Below are positions 15,577-24,451 of a stretch of 64,000 nucleotides of DNA, in pieces. Origin of the DNA: an uncultured Pelagibacteraceae bacterium (GTDB lineage Bacteria > Pseudomonadota > Alphaproteobacteria > Pelagibacterales > Pelagibacteraceae). A model generated the notes under the pieces. That model ran no database searches. It saw only the letters and a list, made by a program, of their open reading frames with translations, and was not told the origin of the DNA. Positions within the stretch are counted from its first letter, which is position 1; each line of letters starts with the position of its first letter. The translations under genes and the position numbers were made by a program. Where the stretch lies: contig CACDFI010000001.1 in assembly GCA_902551985.1 (NCBI GenBank), positions 209,404-273,403 on the forward strand, written 5' to 3'.

Positions 15577-16161
15577 ATGATCATAGAATGTCCAAATTGT
15601 AATAAAAAATTCAATATAGCGGATAATTTAATACCTGAGGGTGGTAGAGATTTAAAGTGTAGCAACTGTGGTAATATTTGGCGCTATGAGGTCGATACTA
15701 ACTTTGAAAATAAAAAAAGCAAATTATTAAATGAAGCTAATAAAGAAATTGAGATAGCAAAATCTGAAATAGAAAATGAAGAAATAGAAACAGATGTATC
15801 TGAAATTAATAGTAAAGAAATAGATGCAAATGAGCCTGAAATTGTTAATAAAAACACTGTAATAAAAAATAGAGTCATTGAAGAACAAAAAGAAAAAATT
15901 AATAAAAAACAACAAATATTAAAGAAAAATAAGAAATCAATTATTAAAGATAAAAAAGAAAATGAAAAAACCAATCAAGTATTTAAAAATATATTGGTAT
16001 ATTTTTTAGTTATAATTATATCTTTATTAGCAATTGTATTGTTAGCCGATACTTTTAGATTACAAATAATAAACTTATTTCCTAATCTAATACCTTTATT
16101 TGATAGTTTTTATGAAACTTTACTTGATTTAAAACTATTTTTAATAGATTTAACTAATTAA
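15577..16161 (+). CDS. zinc-ribbon, single-membrane-span protein
   Basis: A 194-residue protein from the ATG at 15577. An upstream start at 15454 would read through the divergent tRNA-Pro and was rejected. Residues 1-36 form an MJ0042-type zinc ribbon (IECPNCNKKFNI, then LKCSNCGNIWRYEV: two CxxC pairs). A long acidic and lysine-rich low-complexity linker follows (about 45-130), then a single hydrophobic span (about 135-160) and a hydrophobic tail. Related proteins are common in alphaproteobacteria without a known role. It is one base upstream of nhaA and probably in the same transcript. Confidence 0.85.
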   Translation: MIIECPNCNKKFNIADNLIPEGGRDLKCSNCGNIWRYEVDTNFENKKSKLLNEANKEIEIAKSEIENEEIETDVSEINSKEIDANEPEIVNKNTVIKNRVIEEQKEKINKKQQILKKNKKSIIKDKKENEKTNQVFKNILVYFLVIIISLLAIVLLADTFRLQIINLFPNLIPLFDSFYETLLDLKLFLIDLTN

Positions 16162-16162
16162 A

Positions 16163-17335
16163 ATGATTCAAAAAATTACAAAAGGATTTATATCTTTTTT
16201 TAAATTAGAGGCGGCTAGTGGAATAGTTTTACTATTTGCTGCAATCATTGCGTTAATAATAAGTAATTCTGAATTATCTGATTTATACTTTTCTACCTTA
16301 GATAAATACTTGTTTATTGGAATTAATAACTTTGGACTGAAACTTTCAGTATTACATTGGATTAATGATGCCTTGATGGCAATATTTTTCTTTTTTGTAA
16401 CACTTGAAATTAAAAGGGAGTTTTTACAAGGTGAATTATCTAATATCAAACAAGCACTTCTTCCTATTATTGCCGCTGTTGGTGGGATGGTTGTTCCTGC
16501 ACTAATATATGTATTTATAAATTTAGGTGATGGTGAAACACTAAAGGGCTGGGCAATTCCATCAGCTACAGATATTGCATTTTCTTTAGGTGTTTTGTCA
16601 TTGTTAGGAAGCAGAGTCCCTCTTTCATTAAAAGTATTTTTAACAGCTTTAGCAATTATTGATGATTTAGGAGCAATTGTAATAATAGCTTTATTTTATT
16701 CTGGTGATTTAAGCTTTAAATATTTATCATTGATGCTGTTAGCATTTATAGTCTTATTGATTATAAATAAATTTAATATAAAAAAATTTCTACCCTATTT
16801 AATAGTAGGAATTTTCTTATGGGATTTTACTCATAATTCAGGCATTCACGCTACAATTGCTGGTGTATTGCTTGCAATGACAATCCCTCACAGAAAAAAA
16901 GATAAAGATTTCTCACTCCTTATCAAAGTGGAGCATATGATAAGTCCTTATGTTGCGTTTGGAATAATGCCTATTTTTGCTTTTGCAAATGCAGGTGTTT
17001 CTTTAGAAGGATTATCGTTATCATCATTATTAGATAAAGTGCCCCTAGGTATAGTTTTAGGTTTGTTTGTTGGAAAGCAATTAGGAGTGTTTATTTTTTC
17101 ATATGCATCAATTAAATTAAAAATTGCTCAAATGCCAAGTAATACGAGCTGGTATAATTTTTATGGAGTTGGAGTTTTAACTGGAATTGGTTTTACAATG
17201 AGTTTATTTGTTGGAAATTTAGCTTTTGCAGAAAACTTGCAATACATGGATGGTGTTAAAATTGGAGTTTTGACTGGGTCATTATTATCCACTTTATTTG
17301 GTTACTTTCTAATATTACTTACACCAAATAAATAA
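16163..17335 (+). CDS. nhaA: Na+/H+ antiporter NhaA
   Basis: A 390-residue NhaA. It has FFFVTLEIKREFLQGEL (helix 2 region), IPSATDIAFSLGVLSLLGSR with the conserved aspartate, and FLTALAIIDDLGAIVIIALF with the twin aspartates (D163/D164 equivalents) that bind sodium. GVLTGIGFTMSLFVGNLAF near the C-terminus is also typical. It exports sodium in exchange for protons at the inner membrane, useful in sea water. It directly follows the zinc-ribbon gene. Confidence 0.97.
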   Translation: MIQKITKGFISFFKLEAASGIVLLFAAIIALIISNSELSDLYFSTLDKYLFIGINNFGLKLSVLHWINDALMAIFFFFVTLEIKREFLQGELSNIKQALLPIIAAVGGMVVPALIYVFINLGDGETLKGWAIPSATDIAFSLGVLSLLGSRVPLSLKVFLTALAIIDDLGAIVIIALFYSGDLSFKYLSLMLLAFIVLLIINKFNIKKFLPYLIVGIFLWDFTHNSGIHATIAGVLLAMTIPHRKKDKDFSLLIKVEHMISPYVAFGIMPIFAFANAGVSLEGLSLSSLLDKVPLGIVLGLFVGKQLGVFIFSYASIKLKIAQMPSNTSWYNFYGVGVLTGIGFTMSLFVGNLAFAENLQYMDGVKIGVLTGSLLSTLFGYFLILLTPNK

Positions 17336-17343
17336 TTTTAATA

Positions 17344-17892
17344 ATGAAAAACTTAATAATATTTGGATTAACTATAATTATGATATTTTTTAAAAATTCA
17401 TCCCACGCTGAATATGAAAAAATATTCTTTGATTTTAAAATAAATAGTATTTCAGGTGGTATAATTGATTTAAGTGAATTTAAAGGAAAACTTGTTCTAG
17501 TAGTAAATACAGCCAGCTATTGTGGATTTACTAAACAATATGAAGATATGCAAAAACTATGGGAAAATTATCGAGAAAAAGGTTTAATTGTACTAGGCAT
17601 TCCATCAAATTCCTTTAATCAGGAAAAAAATAATAACAATGAAGTAAAAGAATTTTGTGAAATTAATTTCAATATTAATTTTCCAATTACTGAAATAACA
17701 AATGTTAAAGGTGATGATGCACATGAAATTTATAAATGGGCCAAAGATAACTATGGAAAATCTGCTGTTCCAAAATGGAATTTTTATAAAATATTAATTA
17801 ATAAAGAAGGTAAAGTTGAAGACACATATGCATCTTTGACAAGCCCAACATCAAAGAAAGTTATAAAAAAAATTGAAAGTTTGCTAGATTAA
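17344..17892 (+). CDS. glutathione peroxidase family protein, exported
   Basis: A 182-residue GPx-fold thiol peroxidase with an N-terminal signal sequence ending about residue 22 (SHA-E), so likely periplasmic. The catalytic position is cysteine 60 in VVNTASYCGFTKQY, encoded TGT rather than a selenocysteine TGA. The catalytic glutamine is in GIPSNSFNQE (about 93), and the tryptophan-asparagine pair in PKWNFYKIL. Such Cys-GPx proteins usually use thioredoxin-like donors. It follows nhaA by 8 nt; its last 9 nt overlap the convergent MBL-fold gene. Confidence 0.92.
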   Translation: MKNLIIFGLTIIMIFFKNSSHAEYEKIFFDFKINSISGGIIDLSEFKGKLVLVVNTASYCGFTKQYEDMQKLWENYREKGLIVLGIPSNSFNQEKNNNNEVKEFCEINFNINFPITEITNVKGDDAHEIYKWAKDNYGKSAVPKWNFYKILINKEGKVEDTYASLTSPTSKKVIKKIESLLD

Positions 17893-18657
17893 AATAGTTA
17901 AACCATCATGTGCTGGTATCACATTTTTTGGTAATTTTTTTTTTATTTCGTTATAATCTATTTCATTACTTAAATTTGTAAGTATTGTTTTCTTTGGTTT
18001 TATTTTATGAATTAGATCGAATACATCTTCTAAATTAAAATGTGTGGGATGAAAATTATACCTTAAACAATCCACAATTAGATATTTTAAGTTTTCTAGT
18101 TTCTTTAAATCCTTATCATCTATCTTATTAACATCAGGAGCATAAGCACATTTATCATTAATGATGTAGCAGATACTTTTAATTGAACCATGATGAACCT
18201 TTAATGATTTGATAATAATATTTCTATTTACATCTCTCACTATATGCTTTTTTTTTAATATTTTAGCATCAAGTATAGATGGATAATTTTTATAATCCTT
18301 AAAACAATAACTAAAGGTATTTTTAAGATTTTTGTATGTAATTTTGTCTGCATAAATGGGAATTTTTTTTTTATTTTTTAATGAAAAAACCCTCAATTCG
18401 TTAATTCCATGTGTTTGATCAGCATGTGAATGAGTATAAAAAACTTTATCGATATTTTTAACTTTATTTTTAAGTAATTGAGATTTTAAATCTGGAGAAC
18501 TATCAATAAGGATATTTATATTTTTAGATCTAATTAAAGCTGAGCATCTTGATCTAATATTTTTCTTATTATTTGGATCACATTTACCATAGTAACCATC
18601 AATACGAGGAATGCCTAAAGAACTTCCACAGCCTAAAATAGTTAATTTTAGACTCAT
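17884..18657 (-). CDS. MBL-fold metallo-hydrolase (PhnP-like)
   Basis: A 257-residue metallo-beta-lactamase-fold protein. It begins KLTILGCGSSLGIPRIDGYYG and has the metal-binding YTHSHADQTHGINELR (HxHxDH) near residues 75-90, plus later histidine and aspartate ligands (KVHHGS, YAPDVNK, HDGLTILI). Members resembling PhnP are phosphodiesterases, but this is the tatD-linked housekeeping form whose substrate is unclear. It overlaps tatD by 4 nt and is the last gene of the minus-strand run from 26.3 kb. Confidence 0.88.
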   Translation of the reverse strand: MSLKLTILGCGSSLGIPRIDGYYGKCDPNNKKNIRSRCSALIRSKNINILIDSSPDLKSQLLKNKVKNIDKVFYTHSHADQTHGINELRVFSLKNKKKIPIYADKITYKNLKNTFSYCFKDYKNYPSILDAKILKKKHIVRDVNRNIIIKSLKVHHGSIKSICYIINDKCAYAPDVNKIDDKDLKKLENLKYLIVDCLRYNFHPTHFNLEDVFDLIHKIKPKKTILTNLSNEIDYNEIKKKLPKNVIPAHDGLTILI

Positions 18658-19424
18658 GTATTAAAAAATAGTCTATTAAAATTATCTGTAGTTATTCTAT
18701 CAAGTTTTTCAAAATCAACGTTTTTTAATTCTGACAGTTTTTTTAAAGTGTATCTTACAAAAGACGGTTCATTTTTCTTTCCTCTCATGGGTTCTGGTGA
18801 CAAAAATGGACTATCTGTTTCTATTAGCAATCTTTCTAAAGGTATTTCTTTAAAGGTATTTTGAAGCTCAGTGCTATTCTTGAATGTTATAATACCACTA
18901 GCTGAAAAATAAGTATTAAGTTCCATTAATTTTAATGCAAAAGGTAATGACCCAGTAAAACAATGCATTAATATCTTTAAACTACTGTCAGAATTTTTTA
19001 GGATTTCATATGTTTCGGGTTCGGCATTTCTTGAATGAACAATTAACGGAATATTTAACTCCACTGCAGCATTGATATGATTTTGAAAACTTTTTATTTG
19101 TTTATCTTTATCACTATTATTGTAATAAAAATCTAATCCTGTTTCACCTACACCAATTATTTTATCTTTTGTCTTTATTTTATCTACTATTTCATCTTTC
19201 AATAGTTGGTCTGTATTTGTTTCGTGTGGATGTATTCCAAAAGTGCCAAATATCATTTCATCTTTGTTTATTATTTCTAAGAGTTTAGGAAAACCATTCA
19301 ATGTTGTGGATATTGTCAAAAGTTTGGTAATACCCTCTTTTTTGCTTCTTAGTAAAACATCTTCAATGTTTTTATCTAAAGGTTCGTGATCTAAGTGACA
19401 GTGTGAATCAATCATTTTTTTCAA
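18654..19424 (-). CDS. tatD: TatD-family metal-dependent DNase
   Basis: A 256-residue TIM-barrel hydrolase with MIDSHCHLDH at the start (HxH metal ligands), GTFGIHPHE, the glutamate in GVGETGLDFYY, VHSRNAE, MHCFTGS and the late IETDSPFLSP. These are the standard TatD ligand positions. TatD enzymes act as 3'-5' exonucleases in DNA repair and quality control. It overlaps metG by 17 nt and the MBL-fold gene by 4 nt, in the conserved metG-tatD-MBL order. Confidence 0.95.
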   Translation of the reverse strand: MKKMIDSHCHLDHEPLDKNIEDVLLRSKKEGITKLLTISTTLNGFPKLLEIINKDEMIFGTFGIHPHETNTDQLLKDEIVDKIKTKDKIIGVGETGLDFYYNNSDKDKQIKSFQNHINAAVELNIPLIVHSRNAEPETYEILKNSDSSLKILMHCFTGSLPFALKLMELNTYFSASGIITFKNSTELQNTFKEIPLERLLIETDSPFLSPEPMRGKKNEPSFVRYTLKKLSELKNVDFEKLDRITTDNFNRLFFNT

Positions 19425-20946
19425 TTTTTTTAAATAATATATCTAATTTATTTAACTTGAGTCCATTTTTTAAATAATTATTTTCTTTTACTGTTTCAAA
19501 ATTAATTTTATCCTCATTTATACTAAATACATCTAAAACTTTCAGAGATGAAGTTGGTATTATTGGATAAAGCATTATAGAAACCTTTCTAATTAACTCT
19601 AATGCAACATAAATAATAGTATTCATTCTAAATTTATCTTTTTTTTTCTTCCAGGGCTCTTGATCATTAAAATACTTATTAGCTGTAAATAATTGTTCAA
19701 CAATAAAATTTATATATGAATTTACATCCTGATTGTTTGAATATTCAATTAAATCATTGTAACTTTCACAATATTTGTCCAAAACAAAATTATCATCATT
19801 AGTAAAATTATCTTTATCTGGGACCTCAAAATTAGCATTCTTTTCACAAAAAGCTAAAACTCTTTGACACAAATTCCCATAATTGTTTGCTAAATCGCTA
19901 TTTATGCATAATTCTAACTTTTCTTGTGAAATATTTCCGTCATTACCAAATGAAACTTCTTTAATTAAATAATATCTCAAAGGATCTAAACCATAATTGT
20001 CAATAATTTCGAGTGGATCTAAAATATTGCCTTTTGACTTAGACATTTTTTCATCTCCAGAAAGTATCCATCCATGTCCAAATACTCTTTTTGGTGGTCT
20101 AATATCAGCAGCTAATAAAAAAGCTGGCCAATAAATAGCATGAAATCTTAAAATATCTTTACCTATCAAATGAAGATCTGCAGGCCAAAAGGATTTATAT
20201 AAATTATCACTTTCATTTGGGTAATTTAAAGCACTAAGATAATTTGTTAGGGCGTCTAACCAAACATAGATTACATGTTCTTTATTAGAAGGTACTTTGA
20301 TACCCCAATTAAAGGATTTTCTGCTTACAGATAAATCTTTCAAACCCGATTTAACAAAGCTGATTACTTCATTTTTCCTAGTTTCAGGTAAAATAAAATT
20401 TGGGTTTTTAGTATAAAAATCAATTAATTTATCCTGCCATTTTGATAATCTAAAGAAATACGATTCTTCCTCTACCCACTCAACATTAGATCCTGAGCTT
20501 ATTGATTTTTTAACTCCATCGACATCTTCAATTTCACTTTCTGAGTAAAAAGCTTCATCTGATACAGAATACCAACCAGAATATTTTGATAGATAAATTT
20601 CACCTTTTTTTTCAAGTATATTCCAAAGATTTTGAACAGATTTGGCATGTCTAGTCTCAGTAGTTCTTATAAAATCATTATTAGATAAATTTAATGTTTG
20701 AGATAGATCTCTAAAAGTTTTGCTAATTTCATCACAAAAAAGCAAAGGATCCATTTTCTTTTGTTCTGCAGCACGTTGTATTTTTTGTCCATGCTCATCA
20801 GTTCCAGTTAGAAAATACACTTTGAAACCTTGTATTCTTTTTAATCTTGCAAAAAAATCAGCAATTATACTTGAATATGCATGACCCATATGAGGTTTTG
20901 CAGACGGATAGTATATTGGAGTTGTGATGTAGTAATTTTTACTCAC
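19408..20946 (-). CDS. metG: methionine-tRNA ligase
   Basis: A 512-residue class I synthetase. TTPIYYPSAKPHMGHAYSS holds the HIGH box as HMGH (about 19-22), DEKMSKSKGN is the KMSKS loop, and the TGTDEHGQKI insertion is typical of MetRS. The connective-peptide region (SGWYSVSDEAFYSESE) has no zinc-knuckle cysteines. There is no C-terminal tRNA-binding (Trbp111-like) domain; the length is that of the short form found in alphaproteobacteria. It overlaps holB by 8 nt. Confidence 0.97.
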   Translation of the reverse strand: MSKNYYITTPIYYPSAKPHMGHAYSSIIADFFARLKRIQGFKVYFLTGTDEHGQKIQRAAEQKKMDPLLFCDEISKTFRDLSQTLNLSNNDFIRTTETRHAKSVQNLWNILEKKGEIYLSKYSGWYSVSDEAFYSESEIEDVDGVKKSISSGSNVEWVEEESYFFRLSKWQDKLIDFYTKNPNFILPETRKNEVISFVKSGLKDLSVSRKSFNWGIKVPSNKEHVIYVWLDALTNYLSALNYPNESDNLYKSFWPADLHLIGKDILRFHAIYWPAFLLAADIRPPKRVFGHGWILSGDEKMSKSKGNILDPLEIIDNYGLDPLRYYLIKEVSFGNDGNISQEKLELCINSDLANNYGNLCQRVLAFCEKNANFEVPDKDNFTNDDNFVLDKYCESYNDLIEYSNNQDVNSYINFIVEQLFTANKYFNDQEPWKKKKDKFRMNTIIYVALELIRKVSIMLYPIIPTSSLKVLDVFSINEDKINFETVKENNYLKNGLKLNKLDILFKKIEKND

Positions 20947-21859
20947 TTAATAATTTTTCATTAAATTCTAGAAAAAACGATTCAAAATCTAAATTGTATT
21001 TTTTAACAAAAGAAAGTTTTTGATAAAAATATTTTTTTATTTTGAATGAAATTTTCTTTGAATTATTTATATTTTTGTAGAAAAAAAGTTCAATAAATAA
21101 ATTTAAGTATTCTTTAATAAAATCATCAGATGTATATATTTTATTTTTAATCACATATGTCAATAAATCCTCAATATTGCACTCTTTTATAGACAAATCA
21201 TTACTTTCTAGAAAATTTACTAATGATATTAAAAAGGATGGAGAATTATAATTATTTATAAAGTCGAAATTTATATCGTTATATATATCGCTATTAAAAT
21301 AATAATTCACAATCTCAACAACCTCTGAATTTTTTAAATTTGATTTAAATTCTAAACATCTAGATTTAATTGTTTCTAAAATTTTAAATTCGGAATTATT
21401 GATTAAAATATAATATGTTTGGTTATTGGGCTCCTCGATAGATTTTAATAGAGCATTCGCAGAATTTATACCCATTAGATTTATATCCTCAATTACTATA
21501 AATCTTCTATCATTATTAAAAGAGGTTTGATTTGTAAATTGAATCATTTCTCTTATTTGATCAATATCAATTATTTTTTTATCTTTTTTTTTTTTAATTT
21601 TAAAAATATTGGGGTGAGAGTTGGCAGATATCATTTTAGATAGGTTGTTATTTTGATTATATTCATTACTTTTTAAATTATAAAACTGTTCATTATTATT
21701 TGAATAGAAATAGTTTAAAAGATGATTTACTAAAAGTTTTTTACCTATACCTTTTGGACCATTTATTAAAATCTTATTAGGAAGTTTTTTTATCTGTTCA
21801 AGATAAATTAATTCATTAAAAATATATTTATGACCAATGAGTTTACTAATTTCGTTCAT
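20939..21859 (-). CDS. holB: DNA polymerase III delta-prime subunit
   Basis: A 306-residue clamp-loader subunit. A Walker-A-like loop reads NGPKGIGKKLLVNHLL (about 32-47), SANSHPNIF marks the family, and VIEDINLMGINSANALLKSIEEP (about 140-162) is the Walker B/sensor segment ending in the usual LLKxxEEP. The SRC motif appears in IKSRCLEFK. The zinc module cysteines of E. coli delta-prime are absent. Position between tmk and metG supports the call. The C-terminal half is strongly biased to Asn, Lys and Ile. Confidence 0.92.
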   Translation of the reverse strand: MNEISKLIGHKYIFNELIYLEQIKKLPNKILINGPKGIGKKLLVNHLLNYFYSNNNEQFYNLKSNEYNQNNNLSKMISANSHPNIFKIKKKKDKKIIDIDQIREMIQFTNQTSFNNDRRFIVIEDINLMGINSANALLKSIEEPNNQTYYILINNSEFKILETIKSRCLEFKSNLKNSEVVEIVNYYFNSDIYNDINFDFINNYNSPSFLISLVNFLESNDLSIKECNIEDLLTYVIKNKIYTSDDFIKEYLNLFIELFFYKNINNSKKISFKIKKYFYQKLSFVKKYNLDFESFFLEFNEKLLSE

Positions 21860-22483
21860 TTATTTTAATATATTCTCAATTTTATTAATTAATTTATTTT
21901 CAATTATTTTTAAATTATCTTTGTTGCTATCTAATATTAAGTATTTAGATTTATTTTTACTCGCAATTTTTAAAAATCCCTTTTGAACTTTATTATAAAA
22001 ATTATAGTTAAAGTTATCATATTTATTGATATTTTTTCTTAAATTGAGCCTCTTTACTAAATTTCTTTTATTTACAACATTTAAAAAAGTAAAATTAGGT
22101 TTTAAATTACCTAATAAAAATTTGTTCATTTTTAAAATTAAATCTTTATCTAAACCCAAACCGTAATGTTGATAAGCCAAAGTTGAGTCAACAAATCTAT
22201 CAATCAATATAACTTTTTTTTTATAATTTTCTTTTAATATTTTATCAAAATTTTCTGATCTAGAGGCCATAAATAGAAATAAGTCAGTTTTATAATTTAA
22301 TTTTGATTTTTTATTCAACATTAATGATCTTAATTTTTCAGAAAAGTTAGTGCCACCAGGCTCTCGAAGAGTAATGTATTTTATTTTGTTTTTTTTTAAA
22401 TATTTGATTGCTTTTTTTAGACTAGTGGATTTTCCAGAAGTCTCTATACCTTCAAAGACTATAAGGGGATTTTTAGACATCAC
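21860..22483 (-). CDS. tmk: thymidylate kinase
   Basis: A 207-residue TMP kinase. The P-loop is in VFEGIETSGKSTSLKK, the DR motif in LIDRFVDSTLAYQHYG, and LREPGGTNFSEKLR is the nucleotide-binding segment. It phosphorylates dTMP to dTDP for DNA synthesis. It overlaps dacA by 11 nt and ends one base before the holB start, matching the usual dacA-tmk-holB order. Confidence 0.95.
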   Translation of the reverse strand: MMSKNPLIVFEGIETSGKSTSLKKAIKYLKKNKIKYITLREPGGTNFSEKLRSLMLNKKSKLNYKTDLFLFMASRSENFDKILKENYKKKVILIDRFVDSTLAYQHYGLGLDKDLILKMNKFLLGNLKPNFTFLNVVNKRNLVKRLNLRKNINKYDNFNYNFYNKVQKGFLKIASKNKSKYLILDSNKDNLKIIENKLINKIENILK

Positions 22484-23627
22484 CCCATATTAGAAAATTT
22501 ATTGAGGAAATAAATCTAGAAAATATATTTTGTCTTTTTACATTTTCAAAGGCCAACAGATCATACTCTCCTATTTGTTCATCTTTATATGAAATTTTAA
22601 CTTTGCCTATTATGTCATTTTTTAATATTGGAGCTTTTAATGGTCCTTGATAATCAACAGATACTTTTAGATATTTTTTTTTAGCTTTAGGAATTGTTTT
22701 ATAGACATCCTCAGCAATATAAGATTTAACTGTTTTTTTAGTACCATGCCAAACATCTAACTCCTCAAATATTTCCTCTTTTTTAGCAATATTAATTGTA
22801 TCAAAATTTGTTAATCCATATGTAAGTAACTTCAGAGACTCTTTAGATCTCTGATTCTTTGATGAAAAGCCACTTCCAACTGCAATTATTCTTCTTTCAT
22901 TTCTTTTAATAGTTGATGCAAGAGAATATTTTTCATAAGCGAGGTATCCTGTCTTTATGCCATCAACTCCTATATTTTTATAAAGCAAAGGATTACGATT
23001 ACCTTGTTTTATTGGATCGCCACCTGTTCTATCCCAGGTAAATTCCGTTTCTTTGTAATATTTATAATAGTTTGGATAATTTTTTATCAAGTAATTTGAC
23101 ATAATTAATATATCTCTAACTGTTGATAAATTGTCTGGAGCATTTATTCCTGATGAATTCGTAAAGTTAGTATTTTCCATTCCAATTTCTCTTGCTTTTT
23201 CTGTCATCATAATTGCAAATTCTTCCTCTGTTCCAGCGATACCTTCTGCCAGTGCAATACAAGCATCATTGCCTGATGAAATGATGATGCCTCTTAGTAA
23301 ATCTTCTACTGTTATCTCATCTCCAACCATAATAAACATTGAAGAATATCCAGCTTGAGACAGTCTCCATGCATTCTCAGAAACTAAAAACTTATCTTCT
23401 AAAGATAATTCACCACTTTTAAGCAAATCAAAAGCTATGATCGAAGTCATAATTTTGGTCATTGATGCTGGAAATATTTGTCTATCAGCATCTTTCTCGA
23501 ACAATATTCTGCCTGACAAATAGTCTTGAACAATGGCAGTTCGTGCATTTACATCAAAGTTAGCAAAAACAGGTTTTGTTAGGAATGTTAAGATAATAAA
23601 AATTAACGACAAATTTTTTATTTTCAT
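22473..23627 (-). CDS. dacA: D-alanyl-D-alanine carboxypeptidase (penicillin-binding protein 5/6 type)
   Basis: A 384-residue exported DD-carboxypeptidase. After a signal peptide (about 1-22) come the three active-site motifs: SMTK (Ser55-Lys58), SSGN in IISSGNDACIALAE, and KTG in GVDGIKTGYLAYEK. A C-terminal PBP5-like beta domain and a hydrophobic end (FISSINFLIWGDV), possibly a membrane anchor, complete it. It trims peptidoglycan pentapeptides. It overlaps the RlpA-like gene by 4 nt and tmk by 11 nt. Confidence 0.95.
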   Translation of the reverse strand: MKIKNLSLIFIILTFLTKPVFANFDVNARTAIVQDYLSGRILFEKDADRQIFPASMTKIMTSIIAFDLLKSGELSLEDKFLVSENAWRLSQAGYSSMFIMVGDEITVEDLLRGIIISSGNDACIALAEGIAGTEEEFAIMMTEKAREIGMENTNFTNSSGINAPDNLSTVRDILIMSNYLIKNYPNYYKYYKETEFTWDRTGGDPIKQGNRNPLLYKNIGVDGIKTGYLAYEKYSLASTIKRNERRIIAVGSGFSSKNQRSKESLKLLTYGLTNFDTINIAKKEEIFEELDVWHGTKKTVKSYIAEDVYKTIPKAKKKYLKVSVDYQGPLKAPILKNDIIGKVKISYKDEQIGEYDLLAFENVKRQNIFSRFISSINFLIWGDV

Positions 23628-24451
23628 AATTTAATTATTTCAATACTATCAAAATCAAGATTTTCGATATTATGAAATCCTTTCTTTAATTTTTCAAAAT
23701 CCTTATAAGGTCCTTTATAAACTCTAAAATTATTTTGTGACAACTTTTTGATTAAGATATTCTTAATATTATATTCTTCAAATAGCCTGTTTTTTAACAT
23801 AATAGCAGAGTCTTCAAAATAAAAATCTCCAAATTTAATTATATAATTAAAATTAGTCACAAAATTCTTTGTATTGGATTCTTTTGTTTCTGTCTCTAGG
23901 CTTATATTTTGAATCATTATATCGTCAACTGGGGCTTTATTAGCAACCTCTTTTTCTTCATCAAATGTTTTAACATCATTTGCAACGTACAAATTATTAG
24001 AGTTGATTGTTTCAATAAATATATAAGGTTCATTTGGATTTATTGATAGTTCATTTACAATTCTATTAGTGATTACTGAATTGTAAAAAATTGGCAAAAC
24101 TGTTTTGTTCTGAACAACAGTTATTAATGATTTACCATTTATAATATTTGTTATCCTAACAGGTGTTCCATTAGGTAGGTTAGGACTTAAAATATTAATT
24201 GAAGTATTATCTAATTTATATTCTAATGAATTGACTGCATCCTCACTGTAAATCAAAGCAAAACCCTTGTTAGAATAAACAATATTTATTAAATCCTCTT
24301 TTGTGTTCTTTTTTTGTGTTTCTTTAATTTCTTTTTTTTTAACTATAGATTTTGCATCTTCTGGCTTGTTTTTAATGTTTATATTTGATGAATGATGTTC
24401 GCAGGCAAATATAGTTAAAAATAACAGATATAATATATATTTAAATTGCAT
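23624..24451 (-). CDS. RlpA-like SPOR-domain lipoprotein with altered catalytic region
   Basis: A 275-residue protein with a lipoprotein signal (LTIFAC, cysteine 17), a low-complexity linker, a degenerate double-psi beta-barrel (about 60-150) and a C-terminal SPOR domain (about 200-275: NYIIKFGDFYFEDSAIMLKNRL). The barrel keeps the RlpA frame LPNGTPVRITNIINGKSLITVV, but where RlpA has its conserved VNDRGPF the sequence is VQNKTVLPIF, so lytic transglycosylase activity may be lost. Position before dacA is that of rlpA in alphaproteobacteria. It probably binds denuded septal peptidoglycan by its SPOR domain. Confidence 0.75.
   Translation of the reverse strand: MQFKYILYLLFLTIFACEHHSSNINIKNKPEDAKSIVKKKEIKETQKKNTKEDLINIVYSNKGFALIYSEDAVNSLEYKLDNTSINILSPNLPNGTPVRITNIINGKSLITVVQNKTVLPIFYNSVITNRIVNELSINPNEPYIFIETINSNNLYVANDVKTFDEEKEVANKAPVDDIMIQNISLETETKESNTKNFVTNFNYIIKFGDFYFEDSAIMLKNRLFEEYNIKNILIKKLSQNNFRVYKGPYKDFEKLKKGFHNIENLDFDSIEIIKL

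Noticed and set aside
17519..17524. Selenocysteine glutathione peroxidase
   Set aside because: The catalytic codon is TGT (cysteine), not TGA.
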